A stretch of DNA of 64,000 nucleotides, taken from assembly GCA_905480195.1 (NCBI GenBank), contig CAJQPN010000016.1:1-64000 (forward strand), read 5' to 3'. A program made the translations under genes and the position numbers. This document shows positions 7,725 through 17,032 of the stretch, in pieces. How positions within the stretch are numbered: position 1 is the first letter of the stretch; each line of letters opens with the position of its first letter. The stretch is from an uncultured Acidimicrobiales bacterium (GTDB taxonomy: Bacteria > Actinomycetota > Acidimicrobiia > Acidimicrobiales > Aldehydirespiratoraceae). The notes beneath the pieces are model-generated. The model made no database searches. It was not told the origin of the DNA and was given only the letters and a program-made list of their open reading frames with translations.

Positions 7725-9547
7725 GCGGACGCGGCCGGGCACGCACCAAGCGCGGAAACGTCACGGCAGTCCGCCCGGCCATCAGTGCCGGGCGGGTCCG
7801 CGTTCTCGGCCTGGTGTTCACGCTCGTCTTCGCTGCATTCGGCTACCGCCTTGTCGATCTCCAGGTCATGCGGGACCCAACACTGGCTCACGCTGTCGGA
7901 CGCCACATCGAGCGAATCGAACTCCCGGCGACCCGGGGCTCGCTCATCGACCGCCACGGCCGCCCCTTGGCGGTCACCCGTCCGAGCACCACGGTCGTGG
8001 TGAACCCGCGCCTCGTGGCCGAACATCAGATACCGGGGGTGGTCGCTCAACTTTCCGAACACCTCGACGTTGATCCGGTCCGGCTGACCGAGGCCCTGTC
8101 GTCCGACAAAGCGTTTCGCTTTCTGCAGCGGCAAATCGATCCAGCGATCGGCGAAGCGATCATGGAACTCGGGCTTCCCGGGGTGTGGCTACAGGAAGAG
8201 CCTCGGCGCGAATATCCGAACGGTGAGTGTTCGGCTCGGGCGCTACTCGGCCGCGTCGACATCGATCATTTCGGCATCAGCGGTCTCGAGTATCTCCACG
8301 ACCAGGCCCTCACCGGCACCGATGGCGTGTCACTGGCGGAGGTGAGTGCCGATGGTCGCCTCACCATCGTCGGCGGCGAGTCCGTGATTCACGCACCGGT
8401 ACCGGGCGAGGACGTGCAGTTGAGCTTCGACCGCGATGTTCAGTTCAAGAGCGAGCAGTTGGTCGCCGAGGCGGTCGCTGCAAACGGTGCAGACTGGGGT
8501 GTTGCGATCGTGGCCATCCCGTCGACCGGTGAACTCGTCGCCCTCGCCGGGGCGACCCATGACGACGAAACCGGCCAGGCTTCCTGCACGACCGAGAACC
8601 TCAACTTCACCCGGGCTTACGAACCGGGCTCAACCCTGAAGGCCCTCAGCATCGCTGCCGTCCTCGATGCCGGCATGAGCAGCCCCTATGAACGAGTGTC
8701 ACTCGAACCTTCGCTTCATTTTCCCCTGGACGAAGGTGTGACGTTCAGGATCTTCGATTGGTTCACCCACACCGAGGACACCTACAGCACAACGGAGATC
8801 CTTTCGAAGTCGTCGAACATCGGAGCAGCAACGCTCGCCGACCGGATCGGTGCCGAGGCGCTCTACGACTCGTACCTTGACTTCGGCTTCGGGTCGGTCA
8901 CAGCAGTCGACTTCCCTGGCGAGACGGCGGGCATCATCCAGCCCTTCACCTCCGCAGTAGCGCTCCCGACAGCCAGCTACGGACAGGGTGTGGCCGTGAG
9001 CCCGATCCAGCTGGCCATGGCGTACAACGTCCTCGCTAATGGCGGCGGATACATTCCGCCAACGCTGCTTCGGGGCGGGTCAAGCAATGTCGAGCGACAG
9101 GTCATCGAGCCTGAGACGGCGGCGCAGATACTTGAGATGCTCGGCGCCGTGGTCGATGACGGCACCGGTAAGGCCGCAGCGATTCCGGGCTACAACGTCG
9201 CCGGCAAGACCGGTACGGCCTGGCAGCCCTGCGGACACGGCGGCTACAGCGACTGCGAGGACGGTCATCCCACCGAGGGCCGGCACTACACGGCGAGCTT
9301 CATCGGAATCGTAAGTAATGACCTCGGGCCGGCATTCACCGTGCTGGTGATCATCGACAATCCTCGCCGCGACGAGGTTGGTGGCGGTCACGTTGCCGCC
9401 CCCGTGTTCGCCGAGATTGCGTCCTACACCGCCCGTCAGCTGCGTGTTACCCCCGTTGCGGCGACGCAGGTCGACCTAGGTCCGGTTCGGGCACCTGTGA
9501 GCACCCTCCCTGCCGACGACGCCGACGAACCTGCCCAGGAACAGTGA
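7721..9547 (+). CDS. ftsI: Peptidoglycan transpeptidase FtsI (PBP3 / class B PBP)
   Basis: The 608-residue protein has a short basic cytoplasmic tail, one membrane anchor (about 27-47), the class B dimerisation region with ATRGSLIDRHG, and the penicillin-binding domain. The active-site motifs are intact: S304-T-L-K307, S364-x-N366 and K496-T-G. FtsI cross-links septal peptidoglycan and works with FtsW. The C-terminus carries about 40 residues rich in Ala, Pro and acidic residues. It overlaps ftsL by 4 nt and murE at its 3' end. Confidence 0.96.
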   Translation: MSGRGRARTKRGNVTAVRPAISAGRVRVLGLVFTLVFAAFGYRLVDLQVMRDPTLAHAVGRHIERIELPATRGSLIDRHGRPLAVTRPSTTVVVNPRLVAEHQIPGVVAQLSEHLDVDPVRLTEALSSDKAFRFLQRQIDPAIGEAIMELGLPGVWLQEEPRREYPNGECSARALLGRVDIDHFGISGLEYLHDQALTGTDGVSLAEVSADGRLTIVGGESVIHAPVPGEDVQLSFDRDVQFKSEQLVAEAVAANGADWGVAIVAIPSTGELVALAGATHDDETGQASCTTENLNFTRAYEPGSTLKALSIAAVLDAGMSSPYERVSLEPSLHFPLDEGVTFRIFDWFTHTEDTYSTTEILSKSSNIGAATLADRIGAEALYDSYLDFGFGSVTAVDFPGETAGIIQPFTSAVALPTASYGQGVAVSPIQLAMAYNVLANGGGYIPPTLLRGGSSNVERQVIEPETAAQILEMLGAVVDDGTGKAAAIPGYNVAGKTGTAWQPCGHGGYSDCEDGHPTEGRHYTASFIGIVSNDLGPAFTVLVIIDNPRRDEVGGGHVAAPVFAEIASYTARQLRVTPVAATQVDLGPVRAPVSTLPADDADEPAQEQ

Positions 9548-10950
9548 TGGTGCGGGTCGAGGAGATCGCTGAACGCCTTGATCTGCGTCTGGTAGCCGCA
9601 GTTGATTCCGTCACGGTTGATGAGGTCGAACATGACTCGCGCCGCGTCGGGCCCAGAACGCTCTTTGCATGTATCCCCGGCGCCGCGTCCGACGGCCACG
9701 ACTTCGCCAGCGACGCGATCGCCGCGGGGGCGACTGCTCTCTTGGCCGAGCGGCCTCTCCCGTTCGATGTACCGCAACTGCTCGTGCCATCGGTACGAGA
9801 GGCGATCGGGCCGGTAGCTGCGTTCGTGCATGGAGATCCCTCCGCGGCGATCGATGTCGTAGGCGTCACCGGCACGAACGGCAAGACGACAACCGTTCGG
9901 ATCGTCGTGGCGCTGCTCACAAGCCTCGGCTGGACCGTGACCGAGATCGGCACCTTGACCGGAGAGCGAACCACTCCCGAAGCACCCGAACTTCAACGCC
10001 AGCTCGCGGCTGCGAGGGCAGCCGGGCAGCAAGCCGTCGTGATGGAGGTCTCGAGTCATGCGCTTGATCAGCACCGCGTCGACGGAACCAGATTCAAAGT
10101 TGCTGCTTTCACGAACCTCGGAATCGACCACCTCGACCATCACGGGACCATGGAGGCCTACTTCGCTGCGAAAGCGCTCCTGTTTCGGCCCGAGCTGTGC
10201 GACCGAGCGATTGTCGATACGGCTACAGAGGCCGGGAAGCGTCTCGCCGACACAATCAAGGTTCCGGTCGTGGTCACCGGCCCTCGATCGGTGACGGATG
10301 TCGAACACGCTGCGGCTGGCAGTCGTTTCCGCTGGCGTGGCCACGACGTATTCGTTCCCCTTGCCGGCACGTTCAACGTGACCAATGCGGTGATTGCGGC
10401 AGAAATCGTGGTTTCTCTCGGCTTCGAGCCCACCGTTGTTGCTTCTGCCCTCTCCGAGGTCACCAGTGTTCCCGGGCGCTTCGAGACGGTCGACGTCGGC
10501 CAGGATTTTACGATCGTTGTCGACTACGCCCACACGCCCGATGGGCTCGAGGCCGTCCTCCGTGCCGCCCGACAGCTCACTGCCAGCACGCTCACCGTCG
10601 TGTTCGGCGCAGGCGGTGATCGCGACCGCGGCAAGCGGCCGCAGATGGGGGAAGTGGCTTGTCGGCTCGCCGACCGGGTGGTCGTGACGAACGACAATCC
10701 GCGTAGCGAATCCGCCGATGCGATCATTGCGGCAATCGTTTCTGGCATGACGGAGCCTCCCGAACTCATCGAACCCGACCGCCGATTGGCTATTCGCCAC
10801 GCCCTTGCGGGTGCTCGCAGCGGTGACCTTGTGGTCATCGCCGGGAAGGGTCACGAGTCGACCCAGACCATCGGTGATGAAGTTCTCGACTTCGACGACC
10901 GCAAGGTGGCGCGACAAGAGGTCGCTCGCCTGCGAGGCTTCAGCGCATGA
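9544..10950 (+). CDS. murE: UDP-MurNAc-tripeptide synthetase MurE
   Basis: The 468-residue ligase adds the third amino acid to UDP-MurNAc-L-Ala-D-Glu using ATP. The P-loop GVTGTNGKTTT lies near residue 110, the central domain has VMEVSSHALDQHRVDGT, and the C-terminal domain holds DNPR at residues 384-387. DNPR is the motif linked to meso-diaminopimelate-specific MurE, so DAP-type peptidoglycan is expected. The start is GTG 9544 or ATG 9547; both overlap the ftsI stop. In most genomes murF follows, but here the next gene is mraY. Confidence 0.95.
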   Translation: MMVRVEEIAERLDLRLVAAVDSVTVDEVEHDSRRVGPRTLFACIPGAASDGHDFASDAIAAGATALLAERPLPFDVPQLLVPSVREAIGPVAAFVHGDPSAAIDVVGVTGTNGKTTTVRIVVALLTSLGWTVTEIGTLTGERTTPEAPELQRQLAAARAAGQQAVVMEVSSHALDQHRVDGTRFKVAAFTNLGIDHLDHHGTMEAYFAAKALLFRPELCDRAIVDTATEAGKRLADTIKVPVVVTGPRSVTDVEHAAAGSRFRWRGHDVFVPLAGTFNVTNAVIAAEIVVSLGFEPTVVASALSEVTSVPGRFETVDVGQDFTIVVDYAHTPDGLEAVLRAARQLTASTLTVVFGAGGDRDRGKRPQMGEVACRLADRVVVTNDNPRSESADAIIAAIVSGMTEPPELIEPDRRLAIRHALAGARSGDLVVIAGKGHESTQTIGDEVLDFDDRKVARQEVARLRGFSA

Positions 10951-11981
10951 TCCGATTGCTGCTTGCCGGTGCGATCTCGATGGTGGTGTCGCTCTTTGGC
11001 ACGAAGGCGCTCATCACCTGGCTCACAAGCCGTCAGATCGGCCAGCCGATCCGCGACGACGGGCCCCAGGAACACAAGGTCAAAGCCGGCACGCCCACCA
11101 TGGGTGGCCTCGCGATCGTCGCTGGTGCGGTGAGTGGTTACGTGATCTCCGATTTGATCGGTGGCATCTATACCCGAACCGGCATCTTGGTGATGCTCGC
11201 CATCATCGGTGGCGGCGGAGTCGGCCTCATGGACGACTGGATCAAGGTCGTCGCCCACCGCAACCTGGGTCTCAACAAGCGGGCCAAGATGCTCGGCCTT
11301 GTGATCGTTGCGGTCGGCTTCGCATTCTTGGTCACCGAATTCACGAACGTTCCGACGACGTTGTCGTTCACTCGGTGGGACAGTCCGGGATGGGAGCTGG
11401 GACGTATTGGTTGGATGGTTTGGGCACTGCTGCTCATCGCTGCGACCACCAATGCGGTGAACCTGACCGACGGGCTTGATGGTCTCGCCGCTGGCTCGGG
11501 CATCTTCGGCTTCTCGGCCTTCGGGGTCATCTGCTTCTGGCAGTTCCGTCACCTCGACTTCTACGACAACCCGCACGCGCTCGACCTCGCCGTTGTTGCC
11601 ATTGCCATGGTTGGCGGGATTGTTGGGTTCTTGTGGTGGAATGCCGCCCCTGCGCAGATCTTCATGGGTGATACCGGATCGTTGGCGATCGGCAGTGGCC
11701 TCGCTGCGCTTGCGCTCACCACCAACACGCAACTACTCCTGCCGATCATCGGCGGTCTCTTCGTGATGGAGACAGTGTCGGTGATCTTGCAGGTCATCGT
11801 GTTCCGGCGGTGCGGAGGTCGCCGTCTCTTTCGAATGGCGCCGATCAATCACCACTTCGAGCTCTCAGGCTGGCCCGAGACCACGGTCATCGTGCGGCTG
11901 TGGATCATGTCGGGTCTGTGCACCGGTGTCGGGCTCGGCCTGTTCTACGCCGATGCGATCGCAGCGGGAATCACCGCGTGA
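10947..11981 (+). CDS. mraY: Phospho-MurNAc-pentapeptide transferase MraY
   Basis: This 344-residue integral membrane enzyme moves phospho-MurNAc-pentapeptide to undecaprenyl phosphate to make lipid I. The signatures are GTPTMGG near residue 50, LMDDWIKV near 92, NAVNLTDGLDGLAAG near 170, MGDTGSLAIG near 240, and the HIS-box-like NHHFELSGWPE near 295. About ten hydrophobic helices alternate with these loops. Its ATG overlaps the murE stop (ATGA). murF, usually encoded just before it, is missing from this place. Confidence 0.96.
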   Translation: MIRLLLAGAISMVVSLFGTKALITWLTSRQIGQPIRDDGPQEHKVKAGTPTMGGLAIVAGAVSGYVISDLIGGIYTRTGILVMLAIIGGGGVGLMDDWIKVVAHRNLGLNKRAKMLGLVIVAVGFAFLVTEFTNVPTTLSFTRWDSPGWELGRIGWMVWALLLIAATTNAVNLTDGLDGLAAGSGIFGFSAFGVICFWQFRHLDFYDNPHALDLAVVAIAMVGGIVGFLWWNAAPAQIFMGDTGSLAIGSGLAALALTTNTQLLLPIIGGLFVMETVSVILQVIVFRRCGGRRLFRMAPINHHFELSGWPETTVIVRLWIMSGLCTGVGLGLFYADAIAAGITA

Positions 11982-13315
11982 TGATGCTCGACAAATTGCT
12001 CGCGTCGCCGTGCTCGGCCCTGCTGGTGGGCTTCGGTGTGACCAATCGCGCCGTGGCAGCTGCGCTCGTTCAGCGGGGGCACACCGTCGTGGTGATCGAC
12101 GATCGCAGTGGTGACGATGTCCATGCTGCAGCGGCTGATCTCGGTCTCGTCATCGCCGACGATCCAGATGCGATCACCGCGCACGTGTCCGCCGCCGACC
12201 TCGTGATCCCGACACCCGGGCTCCCGGAGCAGCATCGAGTGTTCGCTGCGGCTGAACGTTCGGGTGTACCCATCGTCTCAGAGCTCGACCTTGCGGCGGT
12301 CTGGGACGACCGACCGGTCGTGGCGATCACCGGGACGAACGGTAAGACCACCGTCGTTGAGTTGGCGGTGGCAGCACTGGCCGAAGACGGGCGCGTTGCG
12401 ATCGCAGCGGGGAACACCGACATCCCGCTCGTGGCCGCCATCGAGGATCAGTCGGTTGAGGTCTTCGTCGTCGAGGCATCGTCGTTTCGCCTCACCCGCG
12501 CCGAACGTTTCCAGCCACTTGTCGGGGCGTGGCTCAACTTCGCTCCAGACCATCTCGACATCCATGCAGACCTTGGTGCGTACGAGGCGGCGAAGGCGCG
12601 GCTCTTCGAGCTTGTCCCCGTCACCGGGACGGTTGTAGCGAACGCCGGTGACCCCGTCGTGATGCGCAACGTTCCGAACGGCAGTCATCTCGTCACGTTC
12701 GGCACCGCTGACGCCGACTGGCGGATCGATGGAGACGATCTCGTTGGCCCACAGGGCCCGTTCACCCACACGACTAACCTTTGGCGATCGCTGCCCCACG
12801 ACATCGACAACACGCTCGCCGTCGCTGCGTTGCTCGGCCCGATCGGTGTCGAACCGGCAGCGGTAGCGCGCGCTGCAGCCAGCTTCCCAACGATGCCGCA
12901 CCGACTTGTTCCGGTCGGCCAACTCGACGGTCAGACCTATTTCGACGACTCCAAAGCGACTACACCTCACGCCACGCTCGCTGCGTTGCGCGGGTTCGCC
13001 GAGGTCGTCCTGATCGCCGGCGGCAAGAACAAAGGCATCGACCTTGGCGATCTGGCTGCCGGCGCATCTCATGTTCGAGCTGTCGTGGCGATCGGCGAGG
13101 CCATGTGTGATGTTGCGGCCGCCTTCGCCGACCATACGCGCGTCGAGAAGGCCGCCACCATGGAGGCTGCGGTCGATGTCGCTCGTGGCCTGAGTGGGGG
13201 GGAGGTGCCGGTTCTCTTGTCGCCCGGCTGTGCGTCGTTTGACTGGTACTCGAGTTACGGAGAACGGGGCGATGACTTCGCCCGGATCGTTCGCGAGCGG
13301 GGGGCCAAGTCATGA
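11981..13315 (+). CDS. murD: UDP-MurNAc-L-alanine:D-glutamate ligase MurD
   Basis: The 444-residue protein adds D-glutamate to UDP-MurNAc-L-Ala. An N-terminal Rossmann-like domain (LLVGFGVTNRAVAAAL) is followed by the ATP site VAITGTNGKTT, EASSFRL and the C-terminal domain with FDDSKATTPHAT and IAGGKNKG. The frame is open upstream into mraY, but the first sensible starts are GTG 11978, ATG 11981 and ATG 11984 at the mraY stop; I use ATG 11981, which overlaps that stop. The 3' end overlaps ftsW. Confidence 0.95.
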   Translation: MMLDKLLASPCSALLVGFGVTNRAVAAALVQRGHTVVVIDDRSGDDVHAAAADLGLVIADDPDAITAHVSAADLVIPTPGLPEQHRVFAAAERSGVPIVSELDLAAVWDDRPVVAITGTNGKTTVVELAVAALAEDGRVAIAAGNTDIPLVAAIEDQSVEVFVVEASSFRLTRAERFQPLVGAWLNFAPDHLDIHADLGAYEAAKARLFELVPVTGTVVANAGDPVVMRNVPNGSHLVTFGTADADWRIDGDDLVGPQGPFTHTTNLWRSLPHDIDNTLAVAALLGPIGVEPAAVARAAASFPTMPHRLVPVGQLDGQTYFDDSKATTPHATLAALRGFAEVVLIAGGKNKGIDLGDLAAGASHVRAVVAIGEAMCDVAAAFADHTRVEKAATMEAAVDVARGLSGGEVPVLLSPGCASFDWYSSYGERGDDFARIVRERGAKS

Positions 13316-14511
13316 CCGCCACGCAGCCGCGAGGTCGAAAGGTGCAGAAGGTGGCTTCGCGAGGACGGCATCCCGCCTCGAGTGTCGCCCAGAATGGTCG
13401 CGGGCCGCGGCGTTTCGTTGGAGCCACGACAAGGGTGTACGTCGTGCTGCTCCTGACCGTAATGGCCCTTGTGCTGCTCGGCACCGTGATGGTGCTGTCG
13501 GCGAGTGCACCGGAAAGCGTTGCAGACACGGACAGTGCGTGGAGCCTGTTTTGGCATCAGCTGAGATGGGTCGGCCTCGGTTTACTGGCCATGACGATTT
13601 CGAAGCAGATCGATTACCACCACCTGAGGGTCTTCTCGAAGCCGTTGATGATAGGGAGTGTCCTTCTGCTGATCGCTGTGTTGCTCCCCGGGGTCGGCGC
13701 AAGCGCAAATGGCGCGACGCGCTGGTTGGCCTTCGGTGGATTTCGGATGCAGCCCTCGGAACTCGCGAAGTTCGCCGTGGTGCTCTTTGCGGCGGAACTG
13801 CTGTCGAGATCGACGCGGCCTATGGACAACCCGGCGATCACTGTGCGACCGATTGTCGTCGTCACCTCACTTTTGTTTTTCCTGCTGTTTCTCCAGCCCC
13901 ATCTCGGGGGGATCCTCGTCATCGGTGCAATTGTCATGACGATGTTGTTCCTCGCCGGTGCCCCGCTCGGTCACATGGCGGGTATGGCGAGCGGCGGCGT
14001 GCTCGTGGCCGGCCTGATGGTATGGCGCACGCCGTGGCGCCGCGACCGGTTGTTCGCCTTTCTCGACCCGACCTCTGATCCCAACGATGCCGGGTACCAG
14101 GCGTTGCAGGCACTCGGGGCCATAACCGAAGGCGGCTGGACTGGGCTCGGGCTCGGGGGAAGCTATGCGAAGTACGGCTTCCTGCCTGAGGCTCACACCG
14201 ATTTCATCTTCGCAATCATTGCCGAGGAGCTCGGCTTGGTCTTTGCGCTCGGTGTCGTGCTCGGCTTCGTCGTGCTCGGCTTCACGGGAATGATGGCTGC
14301 TGTTCGCGCTCCTGACCGCTTCGGATTGCTTCTCGGAATCGGCATCACCTCCTGGATCACTGTTCAGGCCGTCTTGAACCTCGGCGCTGTTCTCTCGCTC
14401 CTCCCCGTCACCGGTGTGACGCTGCCCTTCCTGTCGTTCGGCGGTTCGTCCCTCGTTGTGACGTTGGCTGCGACGGGGGTCCTTTTGAACATCGCTCGCC
14501 AGGGGCAGTGA
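13312..14511 (+). CDS. ftsW: Septal peptidoglycan glycosyltransferase FtsW
   Basis: A 399-residue SEDS-family polytopic membrane protein with about ten helices. It polymerises lipid II at the septum with FtsI. Signatures include PSELAKFAVV near residue 145, the extracytoplasmic YQALQALGAITEGGW and GLGLGGSYAKYGFLPEAHTDFIFA, and the C-terminal LLPVTGVTLPFLSFGGSS stretch. A basic cytoplasmic N-terminal tail of about 40 residues precedes the first helix, as in other actinobacterial FtsW. It sits between murD and murG with 4-nt overlaps. Confidence 0.95.
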   Translation: MTATQPRGRKVQKVASRGRHPASSVAQNGRGPRRFVGATTRVYVVLLLTVMALVLLGTVMVLSASAPESVADTDSAWSLFWHQLRWVGLGLLAMTISKQIDYHHLRVFSKPLMIGSVLLLIAVLLPGVGASANGATRWLAFGGFRMQPSELAKFAVVLFAAELLSRSTRPMDNPAITVRPIVVVTSLLFFLLFLQPHLGGILVIGAIVMTMLFLAGAPLGHMAGMASGGVLVAGLMVWRTPWRRDRLFAFLDPTSDPNDAGYQALQALGAITEGGWTGLGLGGSYAKYGFLPEAHTDFIFAIIAEELGLVFALGVVLGFVVLGFTGMMAAVRAPDRFGLLLGIGITSWITVQAVLNLGAVLSLLPVTGVTLPFLSFGGSSLVVTLAATGVLLNIARQGQ

Positions 14512-15650
14512 TCATGCCGACCTACGCGATCATCGCCGGTGGCGGTACCGCCGGTCACGTTGTCCCGGGCCTTGCGATTGCTCACGAACTGGTGGCTCGG
14601 GGTGTGCCGATCGAATCGGTCCGTTACGTCGGCAGCTCGCGTGGCATCGAAACCCGCCTCGTCCCCGAGGCAGGCTTTCCACTTACCGTGCTGCCGGGTC
14701 GGGGTATCCAGCGCAAGCTGACACTCGCCAATGTAGGAGCGATCCTCGGGCTCATCGCAGCGGTCGTCCAAGGCATCGCCTTGGTCAGACGTACCCGACC
14801 AGCGGTCGTCGTCGGGCTTGGGGGCTACGCATCGGTTCCCTGTGTGATTGGTGCCGTGTTATGGCGGGTGCCGATCGTCATCGCCGAACAAAACGCGGTG
14901 CCCGGCGCTGCGAACCGGTTGGCAGGTCGGTTTGCGAAGGCCTGCGCCGTGTCGTTCGACGGCACCGATCTGCCGCGTTCGATCTGGACCGGGAACCCAG
15001 TCCGACGTGAAGTTCTCGCCATCGCAGGCTGCTCGGCCGCCGAGCGTGCTGACGCTCGTAAACGGCTCGGAGTCCACGCCGACTGCACGCTCGTAGCAGT
15101 GTTCGGCGGGTCTCTCGGTGCTCGCCGGATCAACCACAGCGTTGCGGATGCCGTTGCTGGGATGGGCCACCGTGCCTCAGTCGCCGTGCGTCATGTCAGC
15201 GGACGCCGCGACCATGCCGAGCTCGTGTCCCGCACTACGGGTTACGAATCGTTGGCCTTGCAGTACGACCTCGTCGAGTACGAAGACGACATGCCTTCGG
15301 TCTACGCCGCAGCGGATTTGGTGCTTTGCCGGGCCGGCGCCTCTTCGGTAGCAGAGCTGATCGTGGCCGGCGTACCGGCGATCCTCGTGCCCCTTCCCGG
15401 CGCACCCGGCGATCATCAGACTGCAAATGCTCGAGTACTCGTCGACGGTGGCGCGGCCCGGCTCGTGCCCGACGCCGAACTCGATGCCGATCGCGCCAGG
15501 TCCGAGATTGAATCCTTGCTCGATGACGAGCACCATCGCGCCGAGATGGCGATCGCCGCTCGAAGGCTCGCTCGGCCTGATGCAGCTGCTGCTGTTGTCG
15601 ACCTCGTCACGACACACGCCCGGCTGCCTGTACCGAAGGAGGCCAGCTGA
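14508..15650 (+). CDS. murG: UDP-GlcNAc:lipid I GlcNAc transferase MurG
   Basis: The 380-residue GT-B glycosyltransferase adds GlcNAc to lipid I to form lipid II at the inner face of the membrane. The N-terminal GGGTAGHVVPGLAIA and the C-terminal CRAGASSVAELIVAGVPAI with PGAPGDHQTANA are diagnostic. The start is GTG 14508, which overlaps the ftsW stop, or the ATG at 14514. The stop overlaps the murC ATG. Confidence 0.95.
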   Translation: MIMPTYAIIAGGGTAGHVVPGLAIAHELVARGVPIESVRYVGSSRGIETRLVPEAGFPLTVLPGRGIQRKLTLANVGAILGLIAAVVQGIALVRRTRPAVVVGLGGYASVPCVIGAVLWRVPIVIAEQNAVPGAANRLAGRFAKACAVSFDGTDLPRSIWTGNPVRREVLAIAGCSAAERADARKRLGVHADCTLVAVFGGSLGARRINHSVADAVAGMGHRASVAVRHVSGRRDHAELVSRTTGYESLALQYDLVEYEDDMPSVYAAADLVLCRAGASSVAELIVAGVPAILVPLPGAPGDHQTANARVLVDGGAARLVPDAELDADRARSEIESLLDDEHHRAEMAIAARRLARPDAAAAVVDLVTTHARLPVPKEAS

Positions 15651-17032
15651 TGGACCCTGATCTCAGTGCGCCCCGTCGCATCCACCTAGTGGGTGCAGGC
15701 GGTGCCGGTATGGGAGCGATTGCGGCGGTCCTTCACGCGATGGGACACACCGTGAGCGGATCCGACCTCAAGGGTGGACCGGTCCTCGAGCGGCTTCGGG
15801 TCGAGGGGATGGAGATGCATGTCGGGCACGACCCCGACCATGTCGGTGATGCTGAGCTGGTTGCGATCAGCACAGCGATCCCCGATCGGAATCCCGAGGT
15901 GGTGACGGCTCGCGAACGCAACCTCCCGGTGCTGCGGCGCAGCGACCTGCTTCCGGCGATCAGCGCGCAGCGCCGCACGATCGTGGTTGCCGGGACCCAC
16001 GGCAAAACCACGACCTCGTCGATGCTCGCAATGGCCCTGGTCGAGGCCGGCATCGACCCCTCCTTCATTATCGGCGGCGATGTCAACGAAATCGGCTCCG
16101 GCGCAGTGTGGGACGACGGCGACTGGTTCGTGATCGAGGGCGATGAGTCCGACCGGACCTTCCTGTCGCTCGGCGCCGAGGTGGCGGTCGTGACCAATAT
16201 CGAGCCCGACCATCTCGAGACCTACGGCAACGACCCTGCCGAACTCGAGGCTGCATTCATCGAGTTCGCTTCAGCGGCGACCACTCGCGTCTACTGCGTC
16301 GATGACGACGGAGCCCGCGCCTTAGCGGCTGCCGTTCCCGGCGTCACCTTCGGCACTGCCCATGATGCCGACTACCGCATGGTCGACGTCGAGCGGGGCC
16401 GAGCATCGGTCTCGTTCCGGATCGTCAACGGCAACGATGAGATCGCCCGTGTCGAGCTCCCGATACCCGGGATGCACAATGCCCGCAACGCAGCTGCTGC
16501 CATCGTGACCTCCGTGCTGATCGGAGCCGACGCAGCGGATGCCGCCCGAGCTCTCGGACGGTTCGGTGGGGTCGCCCGACGCTTCGAGTTCCGCGGCGTT
16601 GTCGGCGGGGTCACGTTCGTCGACGACTATGCGCACCTTCCGACCGAGGTCGAAGCCGCGATTCAGGCTGCTTCTGACGGAGAGTGGAACCGTGTCATAT
16701 GCGTCTTCCAGCCGCACCGCTACAGCCGCACGGCAGCGCTGTGGCGCGACTTCGCGCGGTCGTTCAATCAGGCGGACACCATCGTCGTCACCGACATCTA
16801 CGCCTCAGGCGAGACCCCCCGCCCGGGCATCACCGGCAAGCTGGTGGTCGACGCAGTGCTCGACGCAAACCCGTGGGCCTCGGTGGCCTGGATGCCGCGA
16901 CTCGACGACGTTACGTCGTGGCTCGTCGACCGCCTCCGGCCCGGCGACCTCTGTCTCACCCTCGGCGCCGGTGACTTGACCGGCCTGCCCGACCAAGTGA
17001 TCAGCCGACTCAGTGGTCAGGGGGCGGCATGA
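15650..17032 (+). CDS. murC: UDP-MurNAc:L-alanine ligase MurC
   Basis: This 460-residue ligase starts the stem peptide by adding L-alanine to UDP-MurNAc. It has the N-terminal HLVGAGGAGMGAIA, the P-loop VVAGTHGKTTTSSM, EGDESDRTF, and the C-terminal FQPHRYSRTA and ITDIYASGE-type region (here VVTDIYASGE). All catalytic regions look intact. Both ends overlap the neighbouring genes, so it is translationally coupled to murG and murB. Confidence 0.96.
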   Translation: MDPDLSAPRRIHLVGAGGAGMGAIAAVLHAMGHTVSGSDLKGGPVLERLRVEGMEMHVGHDPDHVGDAELVAISTAIPDRNPEVVTARERNLPVLRRSDLLPAISAQRRTIVVAGTHGKTTTSSMLAMALVEAGIDPSFIIGGDVNEIGSGAVWDDGDWFVIEGDESDRTFLSLGAEVAVVTNIEPDHLETYGNDPAELEAAFIEFASAATTRVYCVDDDGARALAAAVPGVTFGTAHDADYRMVDVERGRASVSFRIVNGNDEIARVELPIPGMHNARNAAAAIVTSVLIGADAADAARALGRFGGVARRFEFRGVVGGVTFVDDYAHLPTEVEAAIQAASDGEWNRVICVFQPHRYSRTAALWRDFARSFNQADTIVVTDIYASGETPRPGITGKLVVDAVLDANPWASVAWMPRLDDVTSWLVDRLRPGDLCLTLGAGDLTGLPDQVISRLSGQGAA

